Shown: piece by piece, positions 13,049 through 25,943 of the stretch
Layout: the number at the start of each line of letters is the position of its first letter
How positions within the stretch are numbered: the first letter of the stretch is position 1
Source of the DNA: Lanius collurio
Lineage: Eukaryota; Chordata; Aves; Passeriformes; Laniidae
Length of the DNA: 64,000 nt
Assembly (NCBI GenBank): GCA_020086605.1
Contig: JACBWW010000003.1
Span: 6,956,899 to 7,020,898, forward strand
Direction of reading: 5' to 3'
The notes under the pieces: model-generated
What the model was told of the DNA's origin: nothing
What the model saw: only the letters and a program-made list of their open reading frames with translations
The model's database searches: none
Position numbers and translations under genes: made by a program

Positions 13049-14252
13049 CTGTCAGAAAGGATTTTTTTTAACTGTTCATGACCCTTTGGCTCACAGATCC
13101 ACACAACTGCCAGACAAAACATGTTTTGTAACTTGGCTGGAGCTCTGAGCAGACTTACAAGAGCTAAAAGCTCAGGAACTGTATTAACCACCCTTGAGAG
13201 GCCTCCAGAAAGTATTTTATTTCAGGCTATTGTTTTGCTACCAGCTTTTCCAACAGCCTCTTGTTACCACAGCACATTCACAGGGTAACACCTCAATAGG
13301 TAACTGAATGGCACAATACAAGGTAAGCAAGCTCCCCTGCCGAATGAATAGGGCATTTTCTTAGTTAATTACAGAGCAGTTGTCCATCGACACATGCACT
13401 TTAAGACCCAGCTCCAGAGTCTGCAATCATCGGAGAGCAGCCTTGTGTAAATACACCAGAAATACACAAATACCCTACCCGCTGTTGCCCTGAACAACTT
13501 AGAGAAATAATATGAATGGTAATATACCTGATGAAGAGCAAAGATGGAAAACTGCACAGTTTTCATGGCTGGCTAAGGAGATAAGCCACAGCCCAAGGCC
13601 ACAGCCTCTACCAAATAGAGTAAGACTGCATTTCCAGCTTATTTTAACTACCTAGATTTTTTTCCTGAGAGAGATAAACCACATACTTGCTGTGTTATCT
13701 AGGATGCTAAGCATACGTGAACAAACATGGCATATAATTCTATCACTATTCATTCCTGTAAAGGAGTTAGACATTCAGTAGTGAGCATCCGCCCAGGTAA
13801 ACGAAATAGTTAAGGAAGAAGTTCAGGAATTAATTCTACTCTGCTCTCTAGGCAGCTGTCAGACTGCAATGATGAGCAATTTATCTTCCATCTACAACAC
13901 TATCGGCAGACAAGCAGAGTCACTGGGGAAACCAGCTGCAGTCCACACCCTTCACAATATAAAATCCATGTCTCTGAGAAAGGAGACCAGGGAACTTAGT
14001 CGTTTGCTCAGCTGCCCCATGAGCTGTGAAATACTTGCACTTCGGTGCTTTTCCTTGTCTGGTACCTGCTGCCTTAGCAAAAAAGAGGTGCCCCTGAGGG
14101 AGCAGTTCCAAAGACATGCCAACCATCCACTACACTCTTCCACAGTGACTTGGAATCAGCTGTTCAAATCCCCACACCTTTGCATCTTGATGTTACCTCA
14201 ACCTGAGAAACCCCACACGTGGCAGCTTAGGAAGCTGAAATGCCCCACTTAC

Positions 14253-14328
14253 CTCTGGTTTTGAGGGAGCCACAGAGAGGCAGTCACACGTGTGCAGCCA
14301 GAATACTTATCCCAGAGCATAAAATTCC
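14253..14328 (-). other. Candidate 76-bp exon, minus strand
   Basis: The donor is CCAGAG before GTAAGT, a perfect consensus. The likely acceptor GTGTGGGAG follows a TTGTTTCTTCC tract. The single open frame gives two bases, 24 codons and two bases (NFMLWDKYSGCTRVTASL...). The phase matches the flanking candidates. The acceptor choice is uncertain and no homology is recognised. Confidence 0.22.
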
Positions 14329-14846
14329 CTCCCACACAGGAAGAAACAACTTCAGACATGCAGGCAGGCAACTCGAATGGATGGCTGCTGCTGCCAACTA
14401 TGTGCAGGCACAAGAGTTTCACCTGGAAGAGCAGGTGAGAACTAGATTTCTCTTCCAGATCCACAGCTGCTGTACCACAGGAAGTGCTGACACCCCCTTC
14501 CTTCCTAACAGGGGTTTTGCAAAACACCTGTAATTTCATGAGCTTTTATCAGGTGAGCTTGCAGCAATGGCAAGGTGCTTTTACTTCACCTTAAATGCAG
14601 CGAGAAGTCAGAAACCACACGGACACAACTTGATGGCACAGATGCTGAACTAGTCTGATGGAGAGGCTGGACACGAGAGAGACCCCACATGAGAGTAGGA
14701 CACAGCACTGGAGACCTGGGTGAGCAGTGAGGTGGAAGCAACAGTGGCCTGCACATTTTGCAAGTCCTGGTAGGTGTGTGAGGAACAGAAGAGCATGCTG
14801 ATCCAGGCCAGGGCTTATCAGCTCATTGCACAATTCCATGACTTAC

Positions 14847-14883
14847 CTACAATGAGATCAAAACCATCAACAGTCTTATCTGT
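14847..14883 (-). other. Candidate 37-bp exon, minus strand
   Basis: The donor is TGTAG before GTAAGT. The acceptor GGTTACAG has a weak pyrimidine tract. The open reading TDKTVDGFDLIV plus one base fits the phase of the next candidate at 14328. It is very short, so the open frame carries little weight. Confidence 0.18.
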
Positions 14884-15726
14884 CTGTAACCGGTATCAAA
14901 CTGTGGAAACTCACAGTTCTGTGTCATCAGTGACTCCAGAAGAGGTCAAACACACCAGCAAAATAAACCTTATGAACCCCTTAGTCATCTTTCATGAGTA
15001 ATTCCACGACATCAAACCAGAGTCCATCCCCACAGATAGCTAAAGGTGCACGAACTCCATCTGTTGTCCACAAAATCAATGTTACCCAATCTACCTTTAG
15101 AAGTACTACTGACTACTGCTTAGAAGCACTACTGCTTTTTAGCCATGACTCACTGCCCAAAACATAAAAGAAATTGCTTTGCACCCTTAGGAACAACAAA
15201 ACACTTCTAGCTGAGAGCCATGAGTAATGCATTTCAAGTTTTGTCTGACTCGAAGTATCTACTAAAACTGAAAACTTCAGGAATGGGCTTGTTTCAAAGT
15301 TGTTTGCCTTGGGTCATGTAAGTATTAACTTCCCTATTTTCATCAGCAGCAATTAAATTTGCTAAGAAAAGATATTAAATAATGTGCCTCTACAAACTAT
15401 CAAATGTTATCATCAGAATAGTTCATTTCTGCTTTTTGCCACAGTGCATTACAGAACAAAACTCACTTCAAAACCTTGAGAACATTCAGAAAAACTCATC
15501 TCTTAACAAGGTGGCAATAAAATCTCCTTTCTACACAGACAAGTACTACAGGCAGCACCACCTCTCCTTTCTGGATGTTCTTCTGATGTTCTTACATCAA
15601 ATACAAATTTCAACACTTTCATACATTCATTTCTGCTGAACTGCCATGATTTCTCTCTCAGTTCTATGGAGAAACTTTCAAACAGCAATTGAGATTTGCA
15701 ATACCAAATGTGATCGGGGTATCACT

Positions 15727-15774
15727 AAAAAAAAAAAAAAAAACACAACAAACAAACCAAAAAGTAAAATAACA
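15727..15774 (+). repeat. Poly-A run and A/C-rich low-complexity tail
   Basis: Seventeen A are followed by an A-rich stretch with interspersed C ('aacaaacaaacc' type), a decayed A-rich simple repeat. Confidence 0.85.
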
Positions 15775-16136
15775 AAGCAGTTATTTTCTACTTGACATGT
15801 TTTCTGCCCTTGATTACACTCTATCCAATATTAGAGGTACTGCTGTCCATTCTTATTGCCTCTTAGCAAAAAATAAAAAGTCATGCCTTTTTAATAAATA
15901 CATTACACTGAAAACTCATTAAAGTCATTAATGATTGTAGGTGTTTCCACTTAAAAGTAATTCTGTGCTGATTCTTACAGTCATTTCTCTCTCCACAAAC
16001 CTAACTTAGCATAAAGACAGAACCATTAACAAACAGGTGTTGATTGATAGGAACTAGCCTGTGATTTTACACAGATCTTTCTCCTTCTGAGTCCAGAAGG
16101 GCTCTGGGAAGCCCCTTTTCACCATGGAAATGTCAC

Positions 16137-16351
16137 CTTGGTGCAGCATGAGACCTTGCTGACTTCTAAGTTTATAGATACCATTACTGATAGCAGTATT
16201 TCCTTCCTTGCCATGCTCCAGAGGGGTGCCTTCAGTTACCAACACAGTGTACAGGCAGAGGAGCTGAGCTCCCTTTGCTATGGCACTAATCAGCAAGCAG
16301 GACAACAGGAAAGCCAACAGCAGGACTGCAGAGAAATAGGTGCACCACATA
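16137..16351 (-). other. Candidate exon with a hydrophobic segment
   Basis: The minus-strand acceptor is excellent (CTCTTTCCTTTTTCCATCTTACAG just above 16351). The downstream frame stays open for 71 codons to a CCAAG/GTGACA donor at 16137. Residues about 5-25 are strongly hydrophobic (YFSAVLLLAFLLSCLLISA), resembling a membrane span or signal anchor, followed by a polar, Gly-rich stretch. The ORF opens upstream of the acceptor and continues past the donor, so neither edge is forced. No known family is recognised. Confidence 0.28.
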
Positions 16352-19300
16352 CTGTAAGATGGAAAAAGGAAAGAGCACAAATTAACCCAAGTTACACTGA
16401 AAAAAGAGCCAACAAAACCAAATGCAAACACTAATTGAAGTTTGCTCTGTAACTCATGGAAAGTGGTTGTGGATTATAAGACAAAAATATCTTTCAGATA
16501 GAGACCTGTCACCAGCCGGTTTATGGGCTCAGACTCTGCTCACAAAGCAGTTTTAGCTGTGTGTAGCCAAGTAGCAGCATCTCCCATTTCTAGATTTATG
16601 TACACACATGCTTTCCAATTCTTATCTTCAGTCAGCGAACCCCATTGGCCTTCCTCCAAGCAAACCTGTAGACACCACGAAGCTGGCTTATTGAGATTTT
16701 CTTTTTTAATTGTGAACACATTTAATTTAAGAAGAAAAATATTTAGTTCCATCACTGTTGAAAAAATCTGTGCATCAGGAAAAGTAACAGCTGCAGGTAC
16801 GAAGCTGAAGAAAACCAGCCTGCAATGATCTTCAAAACAACTCCCTCTCTCATGCTAAACAAGCAGGGCAGACATAACTGACACTGTGAAAACAAACCAT
16901 TATTTTTGTGAATGATCCACCTGCAATAGCTTAACCAGATTCAGTAACTGCTCATCCAGAAATCTGGTCAGCTTTCTGCAATTCCTTTCCCAGAGACAAT
17001 TACTTGGGAACACGCACACACTTGCGCTTGTGCACACACAGTTACTCTCAAATGCTGTCCCCTCCATAGCAGAGCACAGGGCCTCCTTTATTGTGTCCTC
17101 CACACAAACCACACTCGATTCTCCCTCTGGCTCCCATCAATGACTGCACTTAATTAGCCCTGTTTACCAAGATGCAAGTTTAAGCATGGATCAGGCCAGG
17201 CAACAAGAGCTTCCTTGCTGGGAGAGGCGAGGAGTCACTGTGCAAAGGTCCCATCTAACAACTTGTTCTTCTCAGAGCACATGGAGAACAAAGCAACTCA
17301 CTTCAAGTATACTCCAAATACAGATATCCAAAATGTACTCCTTTTTGGTATTTTGACCAGGATTAAAATGTACTTTTATGTCTTCCGGACATCTAAACAT
17401 GAATACAGTGCTTTGAATCAAGCAAACAGGATCAAAAAGATACACTGTAAGACACCCTTTGTGCTGTCTTGTAAGTATGAAACAGCAAAACCTAAGAAGC
17501 TTCATACTTTCATAACCAGGTGAAAACAAGCACTGAGCTCATATTGCAGACCAAACACGAAGCTAGCTCTTGTACAAAGCCTCACCTTTCACTATTTGTG
17601 CTCTATTCTCATCTTCCTAGTCTTGGAGTTTGTTATAAATAAAGCACAACTATGAATCTTTTCACTTACTCAAAGCAATGAAACCTCTGATGGCTGCACA
17701 TACCCTACCCCAGCTCTTGCTTTCCAGAAAATAAGGTTCACTCAAAAAGGCAAACAAAACCTTCCCAGAGGCTTTCATGTGAGCCATGTCTTTTTCCACA
17801 GAACACCACCTCTCTCAGCAGGGAGGGCTGCCCAGGCAGCTGAGTGCTTCTTGCTGTAGTATGCACACAAGGCCTGACAAGGAGCTGCTGATGCTGCAGG
17901 AAAGCATTCGGAAGCTGAACTCTCCTCACACTTGCCTGCAGCCCAGAAGATTTACCTGGAAGCTGCTGACAGCAGGCAGCAGCACCAGCATGATATTTTT
18001 TAACAAAGAGAACTCGACACCTGGCTCCACAAGACACTAGTTTGGATAACGCCAACACAAAAAGTAGGACCTACTGTCAATATGCCAAGGCTGTTAGCCA
18101 GTTCAAAATGAACAGGGCAGCGTGGTGCTGAACATCTTAGCCATTCACACTCACCTACTATCAATGTTAACAACCCTAACTATTTTGGAGGGAAAACAGC
18201 ACTATTTTGCAGGGGATCTTAGCCATCTTTGGTGTGGAATGCTGTCCAGGTGTGCCAATGCTCAGCAGGAGGCAAAATCCAGTAGCACTCACTTAACCTG
18301 AGTTCTGCCAGAACAGCTGAAGCAGTTACTCCCTCCCATAGATCACACCTGCAGAGGAGTTAAGCTGGCAGGTTGAGAAGCGAGCAGCTGAGGGAGAAGG
18401 AGAGAGAAGGCTGAGCAATAGAACTTGTTGGCTGGGGCTTGTAGTTGGAATTGCAAACTGGACTATGGCAAGGCTGCTGAAGCACAGTGCTTCTCCTCTG
18501 AAGCACTTCACACTGCACACACAAGTATGCAAGCTTCTGTCTCCACAGAAAAATTCCTACAGCAGGAACATACTGTGAACAGATATGGCATTTCATTCTG
18601 TAATTCATGGGCAGAAATGCTTTTAATGAAGGTCTCCATCATCCTAAAAAAGAAAGTGGAAATACCAACATCTGAGAGCAAAGTGAGGTAGGAGAACAAT
18701 CCAATATAAACAACTATAATGAAAAAAAAATTAATTCTACAGCTAGGCTATAAATCTTAAAGAAGGAAGCACAAATCATATTTTGCTTTTATACTTACAC
18801 ACTAAAACCACTTGGATAACTACAATTCAGATAAGCAAGTTTCCAAAATAAATTTAAGGCAGAAAATGTGTGACATGCAAGGCACAGAACATCATGGCCT
18901 CTCCTCTATGTCCTCTTTTTGCACTAGCCCTATCCTATTTAACATCTTCTCTGTACTATGCACAGATAGCAAAGAAACCCACAAATCCACTGTCCCTCAT
19001 CTCTGAGAATATTTCTATGTAAACAAAAATTTTTGCATCAACTTCTTTAGGGTACCAGGCCTACAGAAGTAAAACACCCAGAATCAATCATAATTTTTTT
19101 AAATGCATATTTTAAGCTTGACTAGATCAGACCACACCACTGACAGCTATGTCTGCAGTGCACACTTCAAATGACAAAGAGAGAAAAATTGTCTTCGCTT
19201 TCACAAGGTGTGCAGATTTGCCACTTGCAATATTCACTGGGGTAAAGGACAAGACTGTTTCTGGTGTCCAGGAACTGTCCTTTCAACTCAACATGATTTG

Positions 19301-20883
19301 GTCACAATGCAGCTTCTTCGGGTGCCTTGAGTCTGAAAAGCTAGAAAGATCCCAGATACACATCCTTGCTTCTACCCTCTAAATTTAGCACCTCAGTGAA
19401 GTTGCTATTCCCTCCTTCCCCCTTCCCCACAATAAAAGCAGCACTGAAAAGGAACACACAAAAACCAACCAATCTGGCCCAGGAAACATGAGCTACATTC
19501 ACAGGACAAAAATAGAAAGCTTTCATCTTTCATTATCAGACACTCTACCACACAGCATAGGAAGCTAAAGCTTGAGGCAAAAGTAGGTTTCAAATACTCC
19601 TCAAAATGTGAGCAAGTCTTTCCTTTTCTGCTTTGTGAAAGGCTAAAAGAAGTTGGCTCGGCAATGACAAAAAACATTAAAGTCCAACAAGCCTCTCCAA
19701 CAGCAATCCAAGCAGGCAGTTGTTTAAGCAATAGCACCGTCCCCACTTCATAAATTCTCCTGTTCAGGACAACCTTTGACTCCTCACTTCTTCTGTTCTA
19801 AAACTCTACGTTCTAAAATCTTGAAATAATTTTAGATCTTTAAAAGTTAAAATTTTAATTTTTTTTGTAAAATTTTTAAGATTTAGTCGTAGCCCCCAGA
19901 GGAATTCAGGAGAAAAAAGGAATAGGAAACCACAATTTCTAGGGAGTTCACACTTCACGAACTCCAAAAACTGTACTTGCTTACAGCCCTCCAGCTTGCC
20001 ATTGTTAACAGCAGCCTGAACTTAATGGGGTTTGTATCAGATCCCTAGGGTTTGGGAAGGGCAGATGGAAGGCAAGGAAGGACCTGAGGAAAGGAGAAAC
20101 ACTGTACCGCTCCTCTGTCAGAGTGTGTCAGGTTCTTCCAGAAGTCCCCTCAGCCTCCATCTTTACAGTCTCAACAACAGATTATGTAGCCATCTGCTGA
20201 GCTTCAGTTTTTTAAAATGTTTTTATTTTAAGAGAACTTGTCACCACGCAAAGTCACAACTCTTCCTCAAATACACTTTTTTTGTGGTGGCTTGATCTTT
20301 TTATCTTATCTGTTCTTTCCCACTCTGTAATTCCCCAGGGAAACCAGAAGCTAACTGGTTTCACTCACCTCACGAGCTGGGAAAGTGCTGTTTATGAATC
20401 TGAATGGACTTTAACACACGGTGAACTAGAAACTATACAAGTCATTTAAATTTGTCCGAGTGAGTCAGTCTGGCTCTCTTCATCATTCACATCTAACCCA
20501 TTCCTAGCCTTACTACACACATTCAGAGAACAGCTTTTGGGGTTTATCATCTGTTGAGAAATACCACATTTCACTACCCACACATGAGCTTTGCCTCTTT
20601 TGTCATTGAAAAGTCCTGAGACACAGCAGATCAATTGCTGCCTGTTTTGTTTTTTATATTGAAAGAGTTCAGCACAGCAGCAGCAGAAGCATAACTTCCC
20701 TTCTGGGCAAAAAGACAAGGTGTATGGCAGTGCTGCCTGTTGGATGGTACATCACTGAATGATGGAGTGAGCATTGGGAAAGAGGAATTATTGCCACTCC
20801 TGCTTAGCATGAACAAGCATACAGAGCCATGTAGAGGAGGAGCAGGAGAAATGTTCCATTAGGGTAAAAAAGGAAATGAAGAC
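16352..20883. other. Unique non-coding DNA
   Basis: No recognisable gene or repeat. Minus-strand AG/GTGAGT donors occur at about 18153 and 20364, with short open segments upstream. The acceptors are ambiguous, so I do not call exons. Confidence 0.6.
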
Positions 20884-21205
20884 TGTTGCAGTGGACCCCC
20901 CTGGGCCCTCCCCCCTCGGCCGGGTCCCTGCCATGTGACTGAGTCAGGTCTGTCTAATGTTCAAGCCGCCCGGGCTCTGATCTGGTTGGTTGTTTGTCCC
21001 ATCTCCACCCCTGGTATCCCCTTTCCCCCTGTCTGTGATAAAACCAGCAGGACGGAAAGCCCCTCCCTCTTACCTCACCGACTTTTGCCCAGGTCAGGTG
21101 CTCTGTCCCCCTCCAGGACAGAGGGAATAAATTATTTAACATCATAAAGGAGGTTTGAGCTATATTTCTCTTCTCAACTTCTGCTTCTGGTGGTAGCTGT
21201 CAACA
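20884..21205 (+). mobile_element. Probable solo LTR (GC-rich type)
   Basis: A 322-bp block of distinctly higher GC and CpG content than its surroundings starts TGTTGCAG (20884) and ends CTGTCAACA (21205); the ends are imperfect inverted repeats with TG...CA termini. The flanking pentamers AAGAC and AACAC match at four of five positions, suggesting a target-site duplication. AATAAA at 21126-21131 is followed by a short U5-like pyrimidine-rich tail. The first 50 bases are C/G-rich (CCCCCC runs). No coding region is attached. The structural signs support an LTR, but I cannot name the family. Confidence 0.6.
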
Positions 21206-22272
21206 AACACTGGGTTAAGTGGGACTGCACAGTCAAGGGATATCTAGGCTGTTTGTGAATGGTCTAAAGATATTCCAAGACATAAGGAGGCAAGCTCGCC
21301 ACAAAATTAAGCAGTGGACAGCTAATAACACCAAGAGAAGACAGTTTTATGTTTTCCGTGGCATTGCTATGCTTACTTTTAAACACTGAAATGAAAATTT
21401 CACTTAGACATCCCACAACACTTGTACAGAGCATCCAACATCAAGATGCCCTACAGCCAACTTTCAATAGTCTCAAAATGGAATTAACTTTCTTATTTTA
21501 CAGCCGGGGAAATTCAAGATGCCTGTAAGGCAAAGAACATGAAAACAGAAGCAAAACTCAAAGAGCTTAATCCACTCAAAACTAGAAAAACCTCAATAAC
21601 CATCATCTGTGGATTCTTAAAGAACTAACAAATGAAATTGCAGGACTAGGTGCAAGGGCTTTAATAAAACTATTAAGTATAGGGTGGTATATGATCTGAA
21701 AATATTCAATAAACACAGTAACTAGATTTGAAAAAATACAAGGCAGAGGAAGCAGCAAGCAAAGCCAAGTCATCCAGGCAGCTACTGCTCACAAAAATCA
21801 TCTTAGTAGAAACATAGGGCATTAGAACACATTGTAAAGGTAGTCATCAATAAAGAAAGTCTAAAGGAAAGCAAAATAAGACACAACATCAGTTTGCCAA
21901 CACCAATGGGAAAAATCACATCAGACCAACATGACTTTAATTCTCAATGTTGTAGCTCATTTTCTAGATGAGGGAAATATTGGCTTCAGGTGAAAGAAAC
22001 ATTAGCTTTAACACAAGGAGAGTACCCTAAAACATGCACCAGGTGTTGCTGAGGTCTCTGGAGGTGGAAATGAACCATTTTAATGGGGGTAGGAAACTTG
22101 TCATGAGAGACAAAATGAGGGTTATATGGAGACCAGACTATTACACGAGTCGATATTTCACCTAAGACATTGATAAAAATATCATCAGCATTAAGTCTAA
22201 AGGCCTCACCAGTAGATGGCTGAGGAGAGAGGCAACTCCTTGTGTGACAGGGCACCAGAAAGAGCTTGGTGT

Positions 22273-22304
22273 ACTGGCATTCTGAGGGGACTCAGAATGC
22301 CAGT
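22273..22304. other. Perfect inverted repeat, 14-bp stem, 4-nt loop
   Basis: ACTGGCATTCTGAG (22273-22286), loop GGGA, then its exact reverse complement CTCAGAATGCCAGT (22291-22304). Pairing stops abruptly on the next base. The stem is too short for a typical microRNA precursor (usually 25-30 bp with mismatches). No transposon terminus or terminator function is evident. Confidence 0.9.
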
Positions 22305-22757
22305 TATTGATTCAGTAAATCTAGAAAAAACAAGAACTACTTAAATATTGAATTATTTTAACTGACACTAGAACCAAGTATGGTTAAACTACTGGCAACA
22401 TGTGTCAGAAACTGGAATGCTCCTTACCACCAGGAAAGAAAGACATTGGATGAGTACAGTAGAGGCAAGAACCTTACAGTTTGGTTAACATATGAGCACT
22501 ATATTACAATGCAATATGCCTGTAACAGCAGGAACTGGACTCAGTGAACCAGTCCTCTCTTGAGTTTTTTTCATTGATCAGTATTTTAACAGATTTTGAT
22601 GCAGATGCCTCTTTCCTCTTCCACAAGAGCTTATTCTAACAGGTGGTCATATAGTAAAACTTGTCAGAAGACTTTAAGACTGCACTAACTTTTCTGTTAA
22701 ATATGCCTACAATGAGACAATACCAGAAGAGCTTCTTTTTTGGGGAGAGGGAGTTGC

Positions 22758-22776
22758 TTTGTTTGTTTGTTTGTTT
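22758..22776 (+). repeat. (TTTG)n microsatellite
   Basis: About four and a half TTTG units end in TTTT. A short simple repeat. Confidence 0.85.
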
Positions 22777-23129
22777 TAAATTATGTTATGTTTCCTTGCT
22801 CTGATCAAGTCTTGAAGGCATCAAGAATCTCTTCTGGAATAAGTTCTAGGACTGGGTTCAGGGCAGCAACATCCAGCACACATTCCCCTCAAAGTGGCAG
22901 AAGATAAAGGAGATGTAGCATATCCATATTTCTTACTTCCCACAGACTAGCCTTTCCTATTACTATTTGTGTGTCTTTGGTGGAAGTCTGGTGGAATTTT
23001 TATTTAATTCTTGTGCAGTCCTCCTAGACACTTGGGACTCTGAAGATCTGTAGGTGTAGCTAGACCCAGCTCAATGCACGTAGGTCCAGCACTGCATTCA
23101 GAACTTGCAGACTACCTCCTGGAGCTATG

Positions 23130-23175
23130 TCAGATACAAATTCACTTCAGATACAAATTCACATCAGATACAAAT
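23130..23175 (+). repeat. 17-bp tandem repeat, nearly three copies
   Basis: The unit TCAGATACAAATTCACT repeats at 23130-23146 and 23147-23163 (last base differs), and partially from 23164 where it decays after 'tcagatacaaat'. A small minisatellite that is still nearly perfect, so probably recent. Confidence 0.88.
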
Positions 23176-25926
23176 ATTAAGCAAAAGTCTATATCCCAAT
23201 TCAGTTATTCAAGAACACTCCCACTAATGCATCTCATTAGGAAGCTGGAGAATGGTAGATGTAATGATAGGAAAAGGATTTAACATGAGTCTTGAAAAAA
23301 TGGCTAGCAAAAACTACCCACTCACAAGCACAGATCCAGAACAGCATGGTATGTAAGGTGGACAGAAATAGCTGCCAAGTATGATGTGAGCAGTAATAGA
23401 ATATAATCAACAACAACAAAACCCCAGAACAGTTGCTCAACTTATAAAAAAAAAAGAATTTAAATGTCCTTAAAATGAGTCAGTAAAACTGATCTTACTT
23501 ATTCCAGTGAAGTGCAGTAACAGGAACAATAACATTCCCAAACTGGAAGTTATTGTTTACTTTATATAAACACTAAGCCCAGAAATCTACACTGAAATAA
23601 CATGCACTTTAAAGTGAATAATTTTTATTTATTTATCCATGACCAGTATTTAAAACAAAAACCCACTACACTTCTAGATTTCCCTGCTGCAGAAAAAAGC
23701 TGCTGCCAGAAAAGTATAATATAATGAAATGAATAACTGCACATTCATAATATTCACATCCCCTAAAAATACTTCACATTCACTAACAGAGGATGTCAAA
23801 TGGCAAGATGGTAAAGAAGAGGAAAATCAAGTTCATGTAGTAAGTGCAAGCAGAATTCTATTTCTTGTAAGTCCATCTCTTATTAGTTCTGCTAAAGAAA
23901 AATTACCCTGGAGTTTCAAACAGCACACAACTGCCAGATATAGATGCTTCAGCATACATAGAAACACTACAAGTTTAGCCATAAAGATACATACTGCACT
24001 TCCTTACAGCCTGCTGCAATAATCGTAATCTAAAGTTTAAACCATTTTTGGCTGCATTTGGGATTTTACAGAGAAATCTGTCCTTTCCATAGTCTATGAC
24101 TTGCAGCATACCCCAAATACCAAGAGGACAAAAGAAACTTGCTTGCCATTCCCTGAATTTACTATACACACACCATTGTGTCAAGAGCCTGATAGTTTTT
24201 GTCATCCCTTTTATTTACTCCCATGTTCTTCATCTACTGAATGATTAGGGAGCAAGTTACAAAAGGGCTGTATGGTCTAAAAGATCAGAGCCTGATGGAG
24301 ATGTATGAAACCTCAATTTGTTCAAGACCTTGCCAGTAAATCCAAACAAGTCCCTGTACTTCAGAGCTTTCTGATAACCCTTCCTTATTCTGTCTATTCT
24401 ACAGCTTTGGGAAGGGACAGTGCCTTGGGCAATGTGTAGCTGTGTCTAGATGGCATAAACTGAAGCATACAGGAAAACATGAATTATCTGATAAAGCAGC
24501 CCAGCTACACTACTATGAAGCTACTGTTCACTGCTATCACCTCCTCCTTTCTGTATTATACAATTTCTAGTATCCAACCTAGCATGGTGTAGGCTTGCCC
24601 AAGAATCCCTAGCCATTGCATTTAACTGTGGACAATTGCTTTTGGATTTCTAGACCCTATTATAAATAAAAAACAACAGAAGAACAGATCACACTGAAAA
24701 CCTGAGGTTTTTTCAGACCAGGACAGCATACAGCTTAGTCAAATGTCCTGCTCCTATCTACCCAGGAAATGCTCAGGCAGTGTACATGTGCTTTTCTGAT
24801 TCCACCCAGTGATTCCAACAGCTGCCTCAGTTTATGGCTCTTGTTCACTGGCTCTGAGGAACCAACAGCAGGTCCTACTCGAGATCAAAGAACAACACAG
24901 CACAAACCCATGGGGCAGCCTCCATTAAACCAGGCACTTCCCACAGACAAGGCTCCTTCAATGTGTCAGCATTAACACGTTAGAGATCACTCACAATGGG
25001 AGGAACTGTTTTTATCGGTATGAAAGAACGTTTAACAGGCAGTTTGGATGTGTTTAGTGTATTTCCTTTAAATTTCTTTACCTCAATTCACCTTTAGATT
25101 TTTTAAAGCCACTCCAAACATATATTTGTCTTGAAATCCTTGTTCAGGGGATATACAACTCACAGAAGAACGTGAGTATGCTGTGCATATGGAATCTGAT
25201 TAAAAAGCAGAAACATTTGTTTTACAGACATATTACTTAATATCCCATGGTTTTGGCTGATATATTATTCAGCTGAAATACTGAGACAGTTTGGAGAAAT
25301 GCTGATTCTGATGAAGGCTCAAAGCACCTCTCATATTCATAAAGGAGCCATTTCACAAATGGCATCATATTCCTTAACATGTTTATCCTGAAGAGCATTC
25401 AAGTCCTAATTAGGAACAGAGCCACACTCTGCCAAAACTGAGAAAAAGTATATTTAGATATCATCTATCCTCAGTGATCTTGCAAGAAAGACACGTAGCA
25501 TATGGCAGATGAGAAAATCAGAAAAGGGGAGGGGGCAGAAGAGAGAAAGAGACTGACTGTTAAAAACACTTCAAATGAATACTTTAGTGAAAAAAAGAAA
25601 GTTAAAATTGGGAAAAACCCACAAACAAACACCAGCAAAACGTTTTGCCACGAGCTCAGCATTTCACAGAAACATGTGGAAACATGAAGGCATTTTAAAC
25701 TAAAATGACATTGACATTTCTACGTCAATTGCTTTGCCCTCTATCTTTGTATTCACAAGAGTAGACAGGACTTAGTTCTGTTTAGTACCTTAAACTATTA
25801 ATTAATTTTTTAAAATTTAACACCATTACTGAAATTCAACATTTCAACACCCACACACCCCAATGGTATTTCAGAATTCTCATCTTGTGAATATTTCCCA
25901 AAAGACTGTTTTGGTTTGTTAGGGAC

Positions 25927-25943
25927 TTTTTTTTTTTTTTTTT
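25927..25943 (+). repeat. Poly-T run (17 T)
   Basis: Seventeen consecutive T; equivalently a poly-A run on the minus strand. No adjacent retroelement is recognised on that strand. Confidence 0.88.

Noticed and set aside
14512..14552. Plus-strand segment with an excellent acceptor (CCCCCTTCCTTCCTAACAG) and a CAG/GTGAGC donor
   Set aside because: It lies opposite the minus-strand candidates and fits no chain. It is a useful warning that good splice-like pairs occur here by chance.
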